Part shown: positions 36,267 to 43,481 of the stretch, piece by piece
Position numbering within the stretch: the first letter of the stretch is position 1
Layout: every line of letters begins with the position of its first letter
DNA from: Thalassobacter stenotrophicus
GTDB taxonomy: Bacteria; Pseudomonadota; Alphaproteobacteria; Rhodobacterales; Rhodobacteraceae
Direction of reading: 5' to 3'
DNA length: 64,000 nt
NCBI RefSeq assembly: GCF_001458315.1
Contig: NZ_CYRX01000011.1
Coordinates: forward strand, 186,001 to 250,000
Program-made: the position numbers and the translations under genes
Notes under the pieces: model-generated
The model's database searches: none
Seen by the model: the letters and a program-made list of their open reading frames with translations, nothing else
What the model was told of the DNA's origin: nothing

Positions 36267-36953
36267 ATGAAGAAATCACTTCGAGATCTATTTCAATCTC
36301 AACACCTTTTACTACATAAAGACTGTGATATAGACTATAGAAACCTTAAAGCTTTTCAACGGGCAATCAACAAGCGGTGTCGAGATCACTTTTTCAAATC
36401 GGCAGAAAAGATCGCTAACCAATGGCACATTGACGAAGATGAATATTTTTCCAAAAATCATGCTTTTTTACAATACTTTGAAACATCCAATTACGCCCCA
36501 GTGGGGTCAGAAAATGATGCTCTAGAAAGCGATAACTACCAGTCAAAGAAAACAACCGTTTCGAAGCTCGCTGCTTGGCTTGTATATGTTGTGCTTCTTC
36601 TGTCCTTTGGGCTTATCCTTGGTCCAAATGCAGCAATAATCTATTACATAGTTTTATTTTTTGCTCTATTGCTTTTTGTTTTCCATTTCGATGCAATCTG
36701 GAATGAACACAAATCCATTTTAGAAAACGACCATACATGGACGTGGGTTGTTTGTCTTACCCTCTTCACAATCAATACTGCTTTAATTTTATATATCAAA
36801 GAAAGAGATAAGGAGCATTTTTTGAAACAAGAAAAGGAAGAGAAATATTGGAATTGCAGAGAAGCTAGAGGCTCCTTATCACGAGATATTCTTAGTGGTA
36901 CCGACATAGACATCCAACGATCAATTCGTAAATTTGATGCTGAATGCAACTGA
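36267..36953 (+). CDS. AT-rich integral membrane protein of unknown function
   Basis: 228 residues. A hydrophilic N-terminal domain (1-95, with many Lys, His and Asn) is followed by three membrane segments at about 99-118, 121-141 and 156-176 and a charged C-terminal tail (KERDKEHFLKQEKEEKYW). AAGGAATAATCCC precedes the ATG. Base and codon use are much richer in A and T than in the neighbours, a sign of recent transfer from another source. The layout of a soluble sensor-like domain plus membrane helices is compatible with a membrane effector but proves nothing. Confidence 0.75.
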   Translation: MKKSLRDLFQSQHLLLHKDCDIDYRNLKAFQRAINKRCRDHFFKSAEKIANQWHIDEDEYFSKNHAFLQYFETSNYAPVGSENDALESDNYQSKKTTVSKLAAWLVYVVLLLSFGLILGPNAAIIYYIVLFFALLLFVFHFDAIWNEHKSILENDHTWTWVVCLTLFTINTALILYIKERDKEHFLKQEKEEKYWNCREARGSLSRDILSGTDIDIQRSIRKFDAECN

Positions 36954-36970
36954 GCATAGAACTGAAATAC

Positions 36971-37348
36971 TTAGTGCCTCCTAAAGATGTTGAGATTGTA
37001 ATAGTCAAGGTATTCTCGCCTGCTCAATATTTTGGAGCGTCCATGTTCCGCTATGCTATTCTTTAAGGCTTTTCGAGCTAGAGCACCATAGGCACGGTCT
37101 AACCGGTCCTGGGTAAAGCGACCACCCGCGATACGCTTTGAGAAAGCGCTAGGTTCACCATGCATCTCGGCGCTTACCACGCGGTCAAAGTCTGCCTTGC
37201 TGATAATCGAGGGCAATGTAGCCGATGGGGTGACCTCATACATCACGTACTTTCCATCAGCTGCCCTCACGGTGTCTGCCAGCGCTTTGAAGTCGCGGCG
37301 AAAGGTACGTAAATTCTGGCTCGTCTTGATTATGATAACGTTTTTCAA
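36971..37348 (-). CDS. Island protein of unknown function
   Basis: 125 residues, probably starting with TTG at 37348, which overlaps the stop of the upstream small gene (TTGA). Begins KNVIIIKTSQNLRTFRRDFKALADTVRAADGKYVMYEV, suggesting an alpha/beta fold, and ends in a basic tail. No known family. Translational coupling to the 94-residue gene upstream supports its reality. Confidence 0.6.
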   Translation of the reverse strand: MKNVIIIKTSQNLRTFRRDFKALADTVRAADGKYVMYEVTPSATLPSIISKADFDRVVSAEMHGEPSAFSKRIAGGRFTQDRLDRAYGALARKALKNSIAEHGRSKILSRREYLDYYNLNIFRRH

Positions 37349-37629
37349 TCAATTGCCCCTGAAGGCGCGCTGCTGACCGCTGAAGGGGTGCGCGCGGGTA
37401 GTGAAGGAAGGCCCAGCGCTGCGATGGCATCGCTCCGTAGGGGTGTTTCTGAGGCTCTACGGACCACTAGCTCGAACAACATCTTTAAATCGCGGTTGCT
37501 GTAGCTGGATTTTCTAAGAATGCAGGCCAGGTAAGGTTGCTCTTCACGAGTTGGTTGCAGGTGTTGAACGAAGTTCAGTATTTTAGTTTTGTCGGTGTTT
37601 ACGTAGGCGTTTCGTGAGGTATGATCCAA
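37345..37629 (-). CDS. Small island protein of unknown function
   Basis: 94 residues. The N-terminal two thirds look helical (KTKILNFVQHLQPTREEQPYLACILR; DLKMLFELVVRRASE); the last 25 residues are Ala-, Pro- and Ser-rich. No family recognised. No strong ribosome-binding site is visible before the ATG. It is upstream of and overlaps the 125-residue gene on the same strand. Confidence 0.55.
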   Translation of the reverse strand: MDHTSRNAYVNTDKTKILNFVQHLQPTREEQPYLACILRKSSYSNRDLKMLFELVVRRASETPLRSDAIAALGLPSLPARTPSAVSSAPSGAID

Positions 37630-37686
37630 AAATTTTTTCCTTAAAAATAACTTAAATTCAATAACTTATAATATCACATAATGTGT

Positions 37687-37980
37687 TCACCGGCTAATCG
37701 GATTGTATACAGTGTTGAGCTTTGCAGTGGTGCGCTCATTAACGTCCGGCGAGAGCTTACCACGCGCGATTGCATCGCGTCGCTTTGCGTGGTCGCTGGT
37801 GTGTTTGAGGCCGCGAAGCATGCTGAGTTGCTTGTCGCTTAGCTTACTATCCCACTCAATATATGAGCTTAGAGAGCAGACTAGGCGTTGCTGTTTGTGA
37901 TTGAGGTAGCGAGTTTCAATACGTTCCAAACAGATACGGGCGAACTTGAGTTCGGTTTCAGTTAGTGTTCTTCTTGTCAT
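37687..37980 (-). CDS. Small basic island protein of unknown function
   Basis: 97 residues, basic, mostly helical (LTETELKFARICLERIETRYLNHKQQRLVCSL; SDKQLSMLRGLKHTSDHAKRRDAIARGK). AAGGAAG precedes the ATG by 4 nt, a good start signal. The composition would suit nucleic-acid binding, but no motif is recognised. It lies 41 bp downstream of the HUH-like candidate on the same strand. Confidence 0.65.
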   Translation of the reverse strand: MTRRTLTETELKFARICLERIETRYLNHKQQRLVCSLSSYIEWDSKLSDKQLSMLRGLKHTSDHAKRRDAIARGKLSPDVNERTTAKLNTVYNPISR

Positions 37981-38021
37981 TTACTTCCTTTCTTCGGGCA
38001 TAGCTAAGAATGATCCCGTGC

Positions 38022-38459
38022 CTAAGCTGCACGGGATTTGAGAGCTTGAGCGAGCAGACCGTCGAGCTCGCGTTGCTCTTCTTTGAAGCGGCTGTGCGTC
38101 CAATAGATGGGGCTAGGCGTGAACCAACGGTCCTGACCGATTACATACCGAAGCAACGGCACAAGATTATTGGGGCTCAGCACCCATCTGTCTGGGTCTG
38201 AAAGCCCTATGATCCTGGGTGCAAAGCGCCTTGCTAGGTCTGCCTTTACTCCCGCCTTCCAGAGCTCTGTGCGCTCATCAGGTAGCATGATGAACAAATG
38301 CGTGTGTGGGGCAAGTTTACCGCCCAAAGATCGCTTTTGATGAGTGTGAAGGTATCCAATGGCTGGATAATCACGTGCGACTGCTTGACATGCTTGCCAA
38401 CGCTGTTTTTCACTTAAACTGGCCGTATGTTCGGTTAAGACAATTGATGCTAAATTCAT
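38022..38459 (-). CDS. Putative HUH-type replication/nuclease protein
   Basis: 145 residues. PHTHLFIMLP (residues 51-60) matches the HUHUUU metal-binding motif of rolling-circle replication initiators and relaxases. Downstream, NNLVPLLRYVIGQDRWF could place the catalytic tyrosine, and an earlier YLHTHQKRS gives further histidines. The protein is short for a Rep and lacks a clear helicase domain. No ribosome-binding site is evident. The call is tentative; a non-enzymatic island protein is the alternative. Confidence 0.4.
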   Translation of the reverse strand: MNLASIVLTEHTASLSEKQRWQACQAVARDYPAIGYLHTHQKRSLGGKLAPHTHLFIMLPDERTELWKAGVKADLARRFAPRIIGLSDPDRWVLSPNNLVPLLRYVIGQDRWFTPSPIYWTHSRFKEEQRELDGLLAQALKSRAA

Positions 38460-38668
38460 GTTTTATAATAATAAAATTATCGAAATTTAGCAAAATAAAA
38501 GTCACTTTGAACGCTGGCTTGCACCCCAAAAATTGAAAATTTTTTGTGCCGAGCGTCTATGCCTGCCCAGCGCGCTTAGCCAATATGTGCTGTGCTCGAA
38601 ACCGCCCTCCTCAACCTAGTTACAGCTTCCCAAGCTGAACGATTTTTATTACTTATCAAGGAGGGCTT

Positions 38669-38687
38669 TTGGCGAGCTTTTGGCGAG
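38669..38687 (+). repeat. Integrase arm-type site, right (iteron pair)
   Basis: Second exact copy of TTGGCGAGCTTTTGGCGAG, in the same orientation as the left copy and 61 bp inside the right attachment core (38749). Occurrence of the same 19 nt near both ends of the element supports a role in integrase or excisionase binding. Confidence 0.55.
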
Positions 38688-38702
38688 GCTCACCCGAAGC
38701 CG

Positions 38703-38730
38703 TTGACGAGTGTGTAACCATTTGTTAAAT
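38703..38730 (+). promoter_or_regulatory. Candidate island-borne promoter of tRNA-Arg
   Basis: TTGACG (38703-38708) and TTAAAT (38725-38730) are spaced by 16 nt and end 14 nt upstream of the tRNA. They lie on the island side of the attachment core, so after integration the tRNA is expressed from element DNA. TATAAA at 38734-38739 is a weaker alternative -10. Confidence 0.45.
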
Positions 38731-38744
38731 AGTTATAAAATATA

Positions 38745-38821
38745 GGCTCCGTGGCTCAACTGGATAGAGCAGCCCCCTCCTAAGGGGCAGGTTGCAGGTT
38801 CGAATCCTGCCGGGGTCGCCA
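38745..38821 (+). tRNA. tRNA-Arg (anticodon CCU)
   Basis: 77 nt with encoded CCA. Cloverleaf: acceptor GGCTCCG with CGGGGTC (wobbles at 2-71 and 4-69), D arm GCTC...GAGC, anticodon stem GCCCC-CTCCTAA-GGGGC (anticodon CCT), variable AGGTT, T arm GCAGG-TTCGAAT-CCTGC, discriminator G. It decodes AGG. The first 45 nt belong to the island's attachment site and the last 32 nt to the original chromosome. Position 4 is T instead of the C in the left remnant, turning a C-G pair into U-G. Confidence 0.97.
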
Positions 38822-38892
38822 GCTTGGTGTTTCGCTTGCCCCCTACCGCCGCTCAACAACAGGAGCGCGGCAAACCTGCACTAAATCACAAA

Positions 38893-38902
38893 TGGTATAC
38901 CA
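38893..38902. promoter_or_regulatory. TGGTATACCA operator before the transketolase genes
   Basis: Perfect 10-nt palindrome with A/T flanks (AAATGGTATACCAAATT), 72 nt upstream of the transketolase start. It matches four other copies in the catabolic region and the symmetric sites of FCD-type GntR regulators such as UxuR. The likely ligand is the GntR protein encoded at 42.6-43.4 kb. Confidence 0.7.
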
Positions 38903-38974
38903 AATTTTGATTGCCAAATGCGCAGAGTGATGGTTCCCTCCGCGTAGAATTTAGGCAACCGGAATGTCCACCTC

Positions 38975-39826
38975 ATGACCGAAACGCCCCAATCGAACCT
39001 CCCGAATGTCAGCCTTGCGCAGCGCGCTTGGGCAATCCGCCGCAATGCCCTTTTGATGGGCGAGGTGCAGGGTCAAGGCTATATAGGGCAGGCCTTGGGG
39101 GCTGCGGATGTATTGGCGGTCAGCTACTTTCACGCCCTGAACTACCGACCCCAAGATCCTGAATGGGAAGGGCGCGATCGGTTCTACCTGTCCATCGGCC
39201 ACTACGCGATTGCGCTTTACGCAGCCCTGATGGAGGCCGGGATTTTGCCCGAGGACGAAATCGGCACGTATGGCATGGACGACAGCCGCATGCCGATGTC
39301 CGGCATGGCCGCTTACACCCCGGGGATGGAGATCACCGGCGGCTCCCTCGGGCATGGATTGGGTATCGCGGTGGGTGCCGCAATGGGGCTCAAGCGCAAA
39401 GATAATCCAGCGTTCATCTACAATATGATGTCCGACGGTGAACTGGGCGAAGGCTCAACTTGGGAAGCGGTCATGTCAGCCGTGCAATGGCGGCTCGACA
39501 ATCTGATCTGCATTGTAGATTTCAACGACCAGCAGGCCGATGGCAAAACCACCGACGCCTTGGCTTCTGGCCCACAAGCCCCCCAATGGGAGGCGTTCGG
39601 GTGGCATGCCCAAGAGGTGGACGGCAATGACCTAGATGCGCTCACCGCCGCGTTTGATAAAGCGCGCGCGCTAACCGACCCAAAGCCGCGCCTCATCATC
39701 TGCCGCACCCAGATGTGTAAAGGTGTGCCCTTTCTTGAAGCCCGCGAGATGGCTCATTTTGTGCGGGTCGAGCCCGAGGAATGGTCCAAAGCGCTCCAGA
39801 TTTTGGATGAGGGGAAACCGACATGA
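38975..39826 (+). CDS. Transketolase, N-terminal subunit
   Basis: 283 residues. It contains the thiamine-diphosphate part: catalytic GHYAIALYAAL (75-85), GGSLGHGLGIAVG (122-134) and the SDGELGEGSTWEA...DFNDQQADG cofactor motif (153-190). It is a separate half of transketolase and needs the product of the next gene, which starts in ATGA overlap. Split transketolases are found in several sugar-catabolic loci. The operator upstream places it in the GntR regulon. No sugar kinase or isomerase is adjacent. Confidence 0.9.
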   Translation: MTETPQSNLPNVSLAQRAWAIRRNALLMGEVQGQGYIGQALGAADVLAVSYFHALNYRPQDPEWEGRDRFYLSIGHYAIALYAALMEAGILPEDEIGTYGMDDSRMPMSGMAAYTPGMEITGGSLGHGLGIAVGAAMGLKRKDNPAFIYNMMSDGELGEGSTWEAVMSAVQWRLDNLICIVDFNDQQADGKTTDALASGPQAPQWEAFGWHAQEVDGNDLDALTAAFDKARALTDPKPRLIICRTQMCKGVPFLEAREMAHFVRVEPEEWSKALQILDEGKPT

Positions 39827-40869
39827 GCGAGCTGATCCCACCCCACTCCCGGCGCAAATCCAAATACGCACCGCGCAAAGCACCCGATACACGGCTGGCA
39901 ACATCTGCGATGATCGCCTCACTCGACGCAGAGGGGCGTGAGACGATTGCAGCCCCCTTTGGCCACGCATTGGCCGAACTCGCCCAAACGCGGGACGACA
40001 TTGTGGGCCTGTCTGCGGATCTGTCAAAATATACGGACCTGCATGTCTTTGCGCATGCGCACCCGGACCGGTTTTATCAGATGGGCATGGCCGAGCAGGT
40101 GATGGTATCCGCTGCCGCAGGCCTCGCGCGGGAGGGGTTTACCCCCTTTGCCACCACCTATGCCGTGTTCGCGGCACGCCGGGCATATGACTTTATCTGC
40201 ATGGCAATTGCCGAGGAAAACCTGCCTGTCAAAATCTGCTGTGCGCTTCCGGGACTGACCACCGGCTATGGCCCCAGCCATCAGGCCACCGAAGACTTGG
40301 CGATCATGCGCGGCATGCCCAATCTGACGGTGCTGGACCCCTGCGATGCGATTGACACAATGCAGGCCACCCACGCCATCGCCGATCACCCGGGGCCGGT
40401 CTACATGCGGCTGCTGCGCGGGCAGGTGCCAAATGTGCTGGGCGAATATGACTACCAATTCAAGCTCGGCAAGGCGCAGATGATCCACGATGGCGCGGAC
40501 GTTTTGTTCATCGCGTCGGGATTTATGACGATGCGGGTTCTGGATGCAGCCAAAGCGCTAGCCCGCGATGGGATATCGTGCGCCGTTCTGCACTCACCCA
40601 CGATCAAGCCGCTGGACGCCGAAACCATCACCCGCGAGGCGCGCAAGGGCGGGCGGTTGGTCGTTACGGCTGAAAACCACTCTGTGACCGGCGGTTTGGG
40701 CGAAGCCGTTGCCGCCACCTTGATGCGCGCGGGCGTACATGTGCCGTTCCGTCAAATAGGCCTGCCGGATGAATTCCTTGATGCGGGCGCCTTGCCCACA
40801 TTGCACCAGCAATATGGCCTGACCGTGGATGCGGTCTGCGCTTCTGTCAAAGACTGGCTTTCTCAGTGA
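39823..40869 (+). CDS. Transketolase, C-terminal subunit
   Basis: 348 residues with the pyrimidine-binding domain (FGHALAELAQTRDDIVGLSADLSKYT...RFYQMGMAEQVMVSAAAGLAREG, with the catalytic Glu in GMAEQ) and the C-terminal domain (VVTAENHSVTGGLGEAVAATL). It pairs with the preceding gene to form the active enzyme. The first 30 residues are basic and unique. The following SDR gene starts 33 nt later, so three genes probably form one operon. Confidence 0.9.
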   Translation: MSELIPPHSRRKSKYAPRKAPDTRLATSAMIASLDAEGRETIAAPFGHALAELAQTRDDIVGLSADLSKYTDLHVFAHAHPDRFYQMGMAEQVMVSAAAGLAREGFTPFATTYAVFAARRAYDFICMAIAEENLPVKICCALPGLTTGYGPSHQATEDLAIMRGMPNLTVLDPCDAIDTMQATHAIADHPGPVYMRLLRGQVPNVLGEYDYQFKLGKAQMIHDGADVLFIASGFMTMRVLDAAKALARDGISCAVLHSPTIKPLDAETITREARKGGRLVVTAENHSVTGGLGEAVAATLMRAGVHVPFRQIGLPDEFLDAGALPTLHQQYGLTVDAVCASVKDWLSQ

Positions 40870-40902
40870 ACCGAATTTGAAGCCACGACCAAAGGACACC
40901 AG

Positions 40903-41661
40903 ATGACCCAACTGCTTGCCAACAAAACCGCAATCATCACCGGCGCGGCCAGTCCCCGCGGCTTGGGCAAAGCGACGGCAACCCTGTTTGCCGAGCACGG
41001 CGCGCGGGTGGTGATCCTTGATTTGGATGCAAGCCAAGCCCAAGCAGCCGCCGCCGACCTGCCCGGCACAGGCCATATCGGGTGCGCTTGCGATGTGACC
41101 GACCGAACCGCCTGCCTGTCTGTGATCAAAGAGCTGATCGGCACGCTCGGCCAGATTGATGTGCTTGTGAACAACGCAGGCATCACACAGCCGCTCAAGC
41201 TGATGGAGATCGCGCCCGAAAACTACGACGCCGTGTTGGACGTAAACCTGCGCGGAACGCTTTATATGTCACAAGCGCTGATCCCGCACATGCGTGAACA
41301 CGCGCGGGGCAGCATCGTGAACATGTCCTCAGTCTCGGCGCAGCGGGGTGGCGGGATCTTTGGCGGGCCGCATTATTCAGCGGCAAAAGCCGGTATTCTG
41401 GGGCTGACCAAAGCTATGGCGCGCGAACTGGCCCCCGCAGGCATCCGCGCGAATGCGATTTGTCCGGGATTTATCGACACTGATATCACCGCTGGCAAAC
41501 TCACCCCCGAAATGCGGCAATCCGTGTTGGATGGTATCCCGATGGGCCGGGCAGGTACCGCCGCGGATGTGGCCGGATGCGCCCTGTTTCTTGCGTCCGA
41601 CCTATCGGCCTATGTCACTGGGTCCGAGGTGGACGTAAACGGCGGCTCCCTGATCCACTAG
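40903..41661 (+). CDS. Short-chain dehydrogenase/reductase
   Basis: 252 residues. The Rossmann motif TGAASPRGLGKATA (12-25), NNAG, the catalytic Ser in NMSSVSAQ and Tyr-x-x-x-Lys in HYSAAKAG are all visible. It ends with VNGGSLIH. Substrate unknown; it probably oxidises or reduces a polyol or keto-sugar acid, given the transketolase genes before it. A bidirectional hairpin follows at 41675-41704. Confidence 0.9.
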   Translation: MTQLLANKTAIITGAASPRGLGKATATLFAEHGARVVILDLDASQAQAAAADLPGTGHIGCACDVTDRTACLSVIKELIGTLGQIDVLVNNAGITQPLKLMEIAPENYDAVLDVNLRGTLYMSQALIPHMREHARGSIVNMSSVSAQRGGGIFGGPHYSAAKAGILGLTKAMARELAPAGIRANAICPGFIDTDITAGKLTPEMRQSVLDGIPMGRAGTAADVAGCALFLASDLSAYVTGSEVDVNGGSLIH

Positions 41662-41674
41662 GCCGCAAAACGCA

Positions 41675-41704
41675 AAACACACGGCCATTTCAGGCCGTGT
41701 GTTT
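41675..41704. terminator. Bidirectional terminator between SDR and FAH hydrolase genes
   Basis: AAACACACGGCC-atttca-GGCCGTGTGTTT, a 12-bp perfect stem with A and T ends on the two sides. It lies between two convergent genes, so it can stop transcription from both directions. Confidence 0.8.
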
Positions 41705-41731
41705 CGATGGTACGTGCCAAAAGACAACGCC

Positions 41732-42577
41732 TTAGTCAGCGGCTTGCGCAACCTGACGCTGGCGGCCCAGTCCTTCAACCTCGACCTCCATCACATCGCC
41801 GGGCTTGAGGAAACGTTGGGGCTTCATACCCATGCCCACGCCGGATGGCGTACCTGTCGCGATGATATCGCCGGGCTGAAGCTCCATGAATTGGCTCATG
41901 TAGGATACGATTTCGCGCACCGTAAAGATCATGTCGTCCGTGCTCGAATCCTGCACTGTTTCGCCATTCAACGACAGTTGCACGCGTAGGGTTTGGGGGT
42001 CTGCAACCTCATCAGCGGTCACAAGGTATGGGCCGGTGGGACCAAACGTCGGCGCGGATTTACCCTTGATCCACTGGCCGCCCTTTTCGATCTGAAACTC
42101 ACGCTCGGACACATCGTTGATGGTGCAATAGCCTGCCACATAGTCCAGCGCGTCATCCTCGGACACGTAAAGCGCGGTGCGCCCGATCACGACACCCAGC
42201 TCGACCTCCCAATCGCCTTTGACAGAGCCGCGTGGAATGATCACCGGATCAAAGGGGCCGGACAATGCCGATGAGGCCTTGGAGAACAGGATCGGTTCTT
42301 TGGGGGGCTCGGCACCGGTTTCTTCGGCGTGTTTGGCGTAGTTCAGGCCAACGCAAAAGAAGTTCGGCACGGAGGCCAAGCAGGACCCAATGCGCCCTGG
42401 CTCAGACACGATAGGCAAGCTGCTCAGATCAACAGCCCGCAGCGCCTCAAGCGCCTCAAGCGAGACCGATGCACCCGCGAAATCGGTCACATGCGCAGAC
42501 ACATCACGGACGTTGCCGTCAGCGTCCAAAACGCCGGGTTTTTCTTGGCCCTTGGGGCCAAAGCGTAAGAGTTTCAT
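41732..42577 (-). CDS. 2,4-diketo-3-deoxy-L-fuconate hydrolase-like protein (FAH family)
   Basis: 281 residues from the ATG at 42577; an in-frame start 90 nt upstream would overlap the end of gntR. The MKLLRFGPKGQEKPGVLD start, FCVGLNYAKHAEE, SALSGPFDPVIIPRG, DWEVELGVVIG and GYCTINDVSEREFQIEKGGQW(I/T)KGK pattern are those of hydrolases that cut 2,4-diketo-3-deoxy-acids to pyruvate and a 2-hydroxyacid. EVELGV supplies metal ligands. It is downstream of gntR on the same strand, 37 nt apart. The exact sugar acid is not known. Confidence 0.85.
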   Translation of the reverse strand: MKLLRFGPKGQEKPGVLDADGNVRDVSAHVTDFAGASVSLEALEALRAVDLSSLPIVSEPGRIGSCLASVPNFFCVGLNYAKHAEETGAEPPKEPILFSKASSALSGPFDPVIIPRGSVKGDWEVELGVVIGRTALYVSEDDALDYVAGYCTINDVSEREFQIEKGGQWIKGKSAPTFGPTGPYLVTADEVADPQTLRVQLSLNGETVQDSSTDDMIFTVREIVSYMSQFMELQPGDIIATGTPSGVGMGMKPQRFLKPGDVMEVEVEGLGRQRQVAQAAD

Positions 42578-42614
42578 ATGGTGTGTCCTTTTTTGGTCTT
42601 GAGGTATGAAAATG

Positions 42615-43376
42615 TTACGAAGGAGCGTTCTGATCCGTTTTTTCAGCTTCGAAATAGCCACGGACATTGACCGCGAGCAGCTCTAGATGGGCAGACAGGC
42701 TTTTGCGCACCGCATCAGCATCACGCCGCTTTAGGTCGTCGATGATCTGGCCGTGTTGCTTCATCACGTTGGCACGGCTGTCGGCACGCCGCGCCGATAG
42801 GAACCGGGCCCGCCACATCCGCTCTAACATCGATCGGTGCGCATCGATCAAAACGTCGTTATTTGACGCCCGCGTGATCGCGAGGTGCACCTGCATGTCC
42901 AACTCAAACGCTTCGACCCGCTCGACCAAATCGGCTTCTGCCGCGAACTTGTTCTGGGCGTCTTCGATGTCTTGAATCTGCTCATCTGTGGCCGTCTGGC
43001 AGGCGAGGTCGGCAGACAGCAATTCGAGCGTCGTCAAAACGACGATATTATCGCTGATTTGCTTGAACGTAGGCTGCGCAACGATCGGACTACGCGCAGG
43101 CCGCAACTGCACCAGTCCTTCATTGGCGAGGATACGAATCGCCTCCCGCATGGGGGTGCGGCTGACGCCCGTCTCAAGCGCATTGTCTCGCTCTTTGAGG
43201 GTCGCGCCCGGCGCAAATTTGCCGTTTAGAATGTCGCGCCGCAGCTCCGTCGCGATCTGTTCGGGAAGCGTTACCTCGGCCTGAGGTAAGGATAAATTAT
43301 CGTTGGATTTGCTCAAAAAACGGGCCCTGTGCGAATTTTCAGTTTTGGTATACCAAAATTTGTTGAATGTCGACAT
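42615..43376 (-). CDS. GntR-family (FCD subfamily) regulator
   Basis: 253 residues from the ATG at 43376. The winged helix (LPEQIATELRRDILNGKFAPGATLKERD...VSRTPMREAIRILANEGLVQL) precedes an all-helical FCD effector domain (about 125-245). One TGGTATACCA site lies inside the first codons of this start and another upstream of it, so translation may really begin at TTG 43316 (233 residues), which removes the overlap. It diverges from the TRAP transporter genes and very likely controls them and the other TGGTATACCA promoters. Confidence 0.88.
   Translation of the reverse strand: MSTFNKFWYTKTENSHRARFLSKSNDNLSLPQAEVTLPEQIATELRRDILNGKFAPGATLKERDNALETGVSRTPMREAIRILANEGLVQLRPARSPIVAQPTFKQISDNIVVLTTLELLSADLACQTATDEQIQDIEDAQNKFAAEADLVERVEAFELDMQVHLAITRASNNDVLIDAHRSMLERMWRARFLSARRADSRANVMKQHGQIIDDLKRRDADAVRKSLSAHLELLAVNVRGYFEAEKTDQNAPS
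43343..43358. promoter_or_regulatory. TGGTATACCA operator, gntR-proximal
   Basis: Perfect 16-nt palindrome TTTTGGTATACCAAAA. It covers codons of the annotated gntR 5' end, or its leader if the later TTG is the start. Its centre is 57 nt from the second copy, close to five and a half helical turns. Confidence 0.75.
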
Positions 43377-43397
43377 GGCTTTCGCTAGCGTCACGTC

Positions 43398-43415
43398 AAG
43401 ATGGTATACCATCTT
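43398..43415. promoter_or_regulatory. TGGTATACCA operator, gntR/TRAP intergenic
   Basis: Perfect 18-nt palindrome AAGATGGTATACCATCTT between the divergent gntR and dctP-type genes. It is the longest symmetric copy in the window and the best candidate for the primary repressor site. A hairpin CTCTGG-ttatt-CCAGAG (43425-43441) follows in the TRAP leader. Confidence 0.8.
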
Positions 43416-43481
43416 ATGGAATAGCTCTGGTTATTCCAGAGTAAATCAAGCGGCCAATGAGCCGTAACGGGAGGAATCACA

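Larger units (their letters stand above)
31665..38821. mobile_element. Genomic island integrated in tRNA-Arg(CCU)
   Basis: The element is bounded by a 41-bp direct repeat (31669-31709 and 38749-38789), so its unique length is about 7.08 kb. It carries a tyrosine integrase next to the left end, a serine recombinase, a WYL regulator, a lipoprotein gene, an AT-rich membrane protein and small unknown genes. Base composition is visibly lower in GC than the flanks, most clearly at 36.0-37.0 and 37.6-38.6 kb. No capsid, tail, conjugation or Zot gene is seen, so it is a small island or satellite rather than a full phage. Confidence 0.9.

Noticed and set aside
31665-38821. The island as a filamentous or tailed prophage
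   Set aside because: No Zot-like ATPase, coat, terminase, portal or lysis genes are seen, and the length is only about 7 kb.
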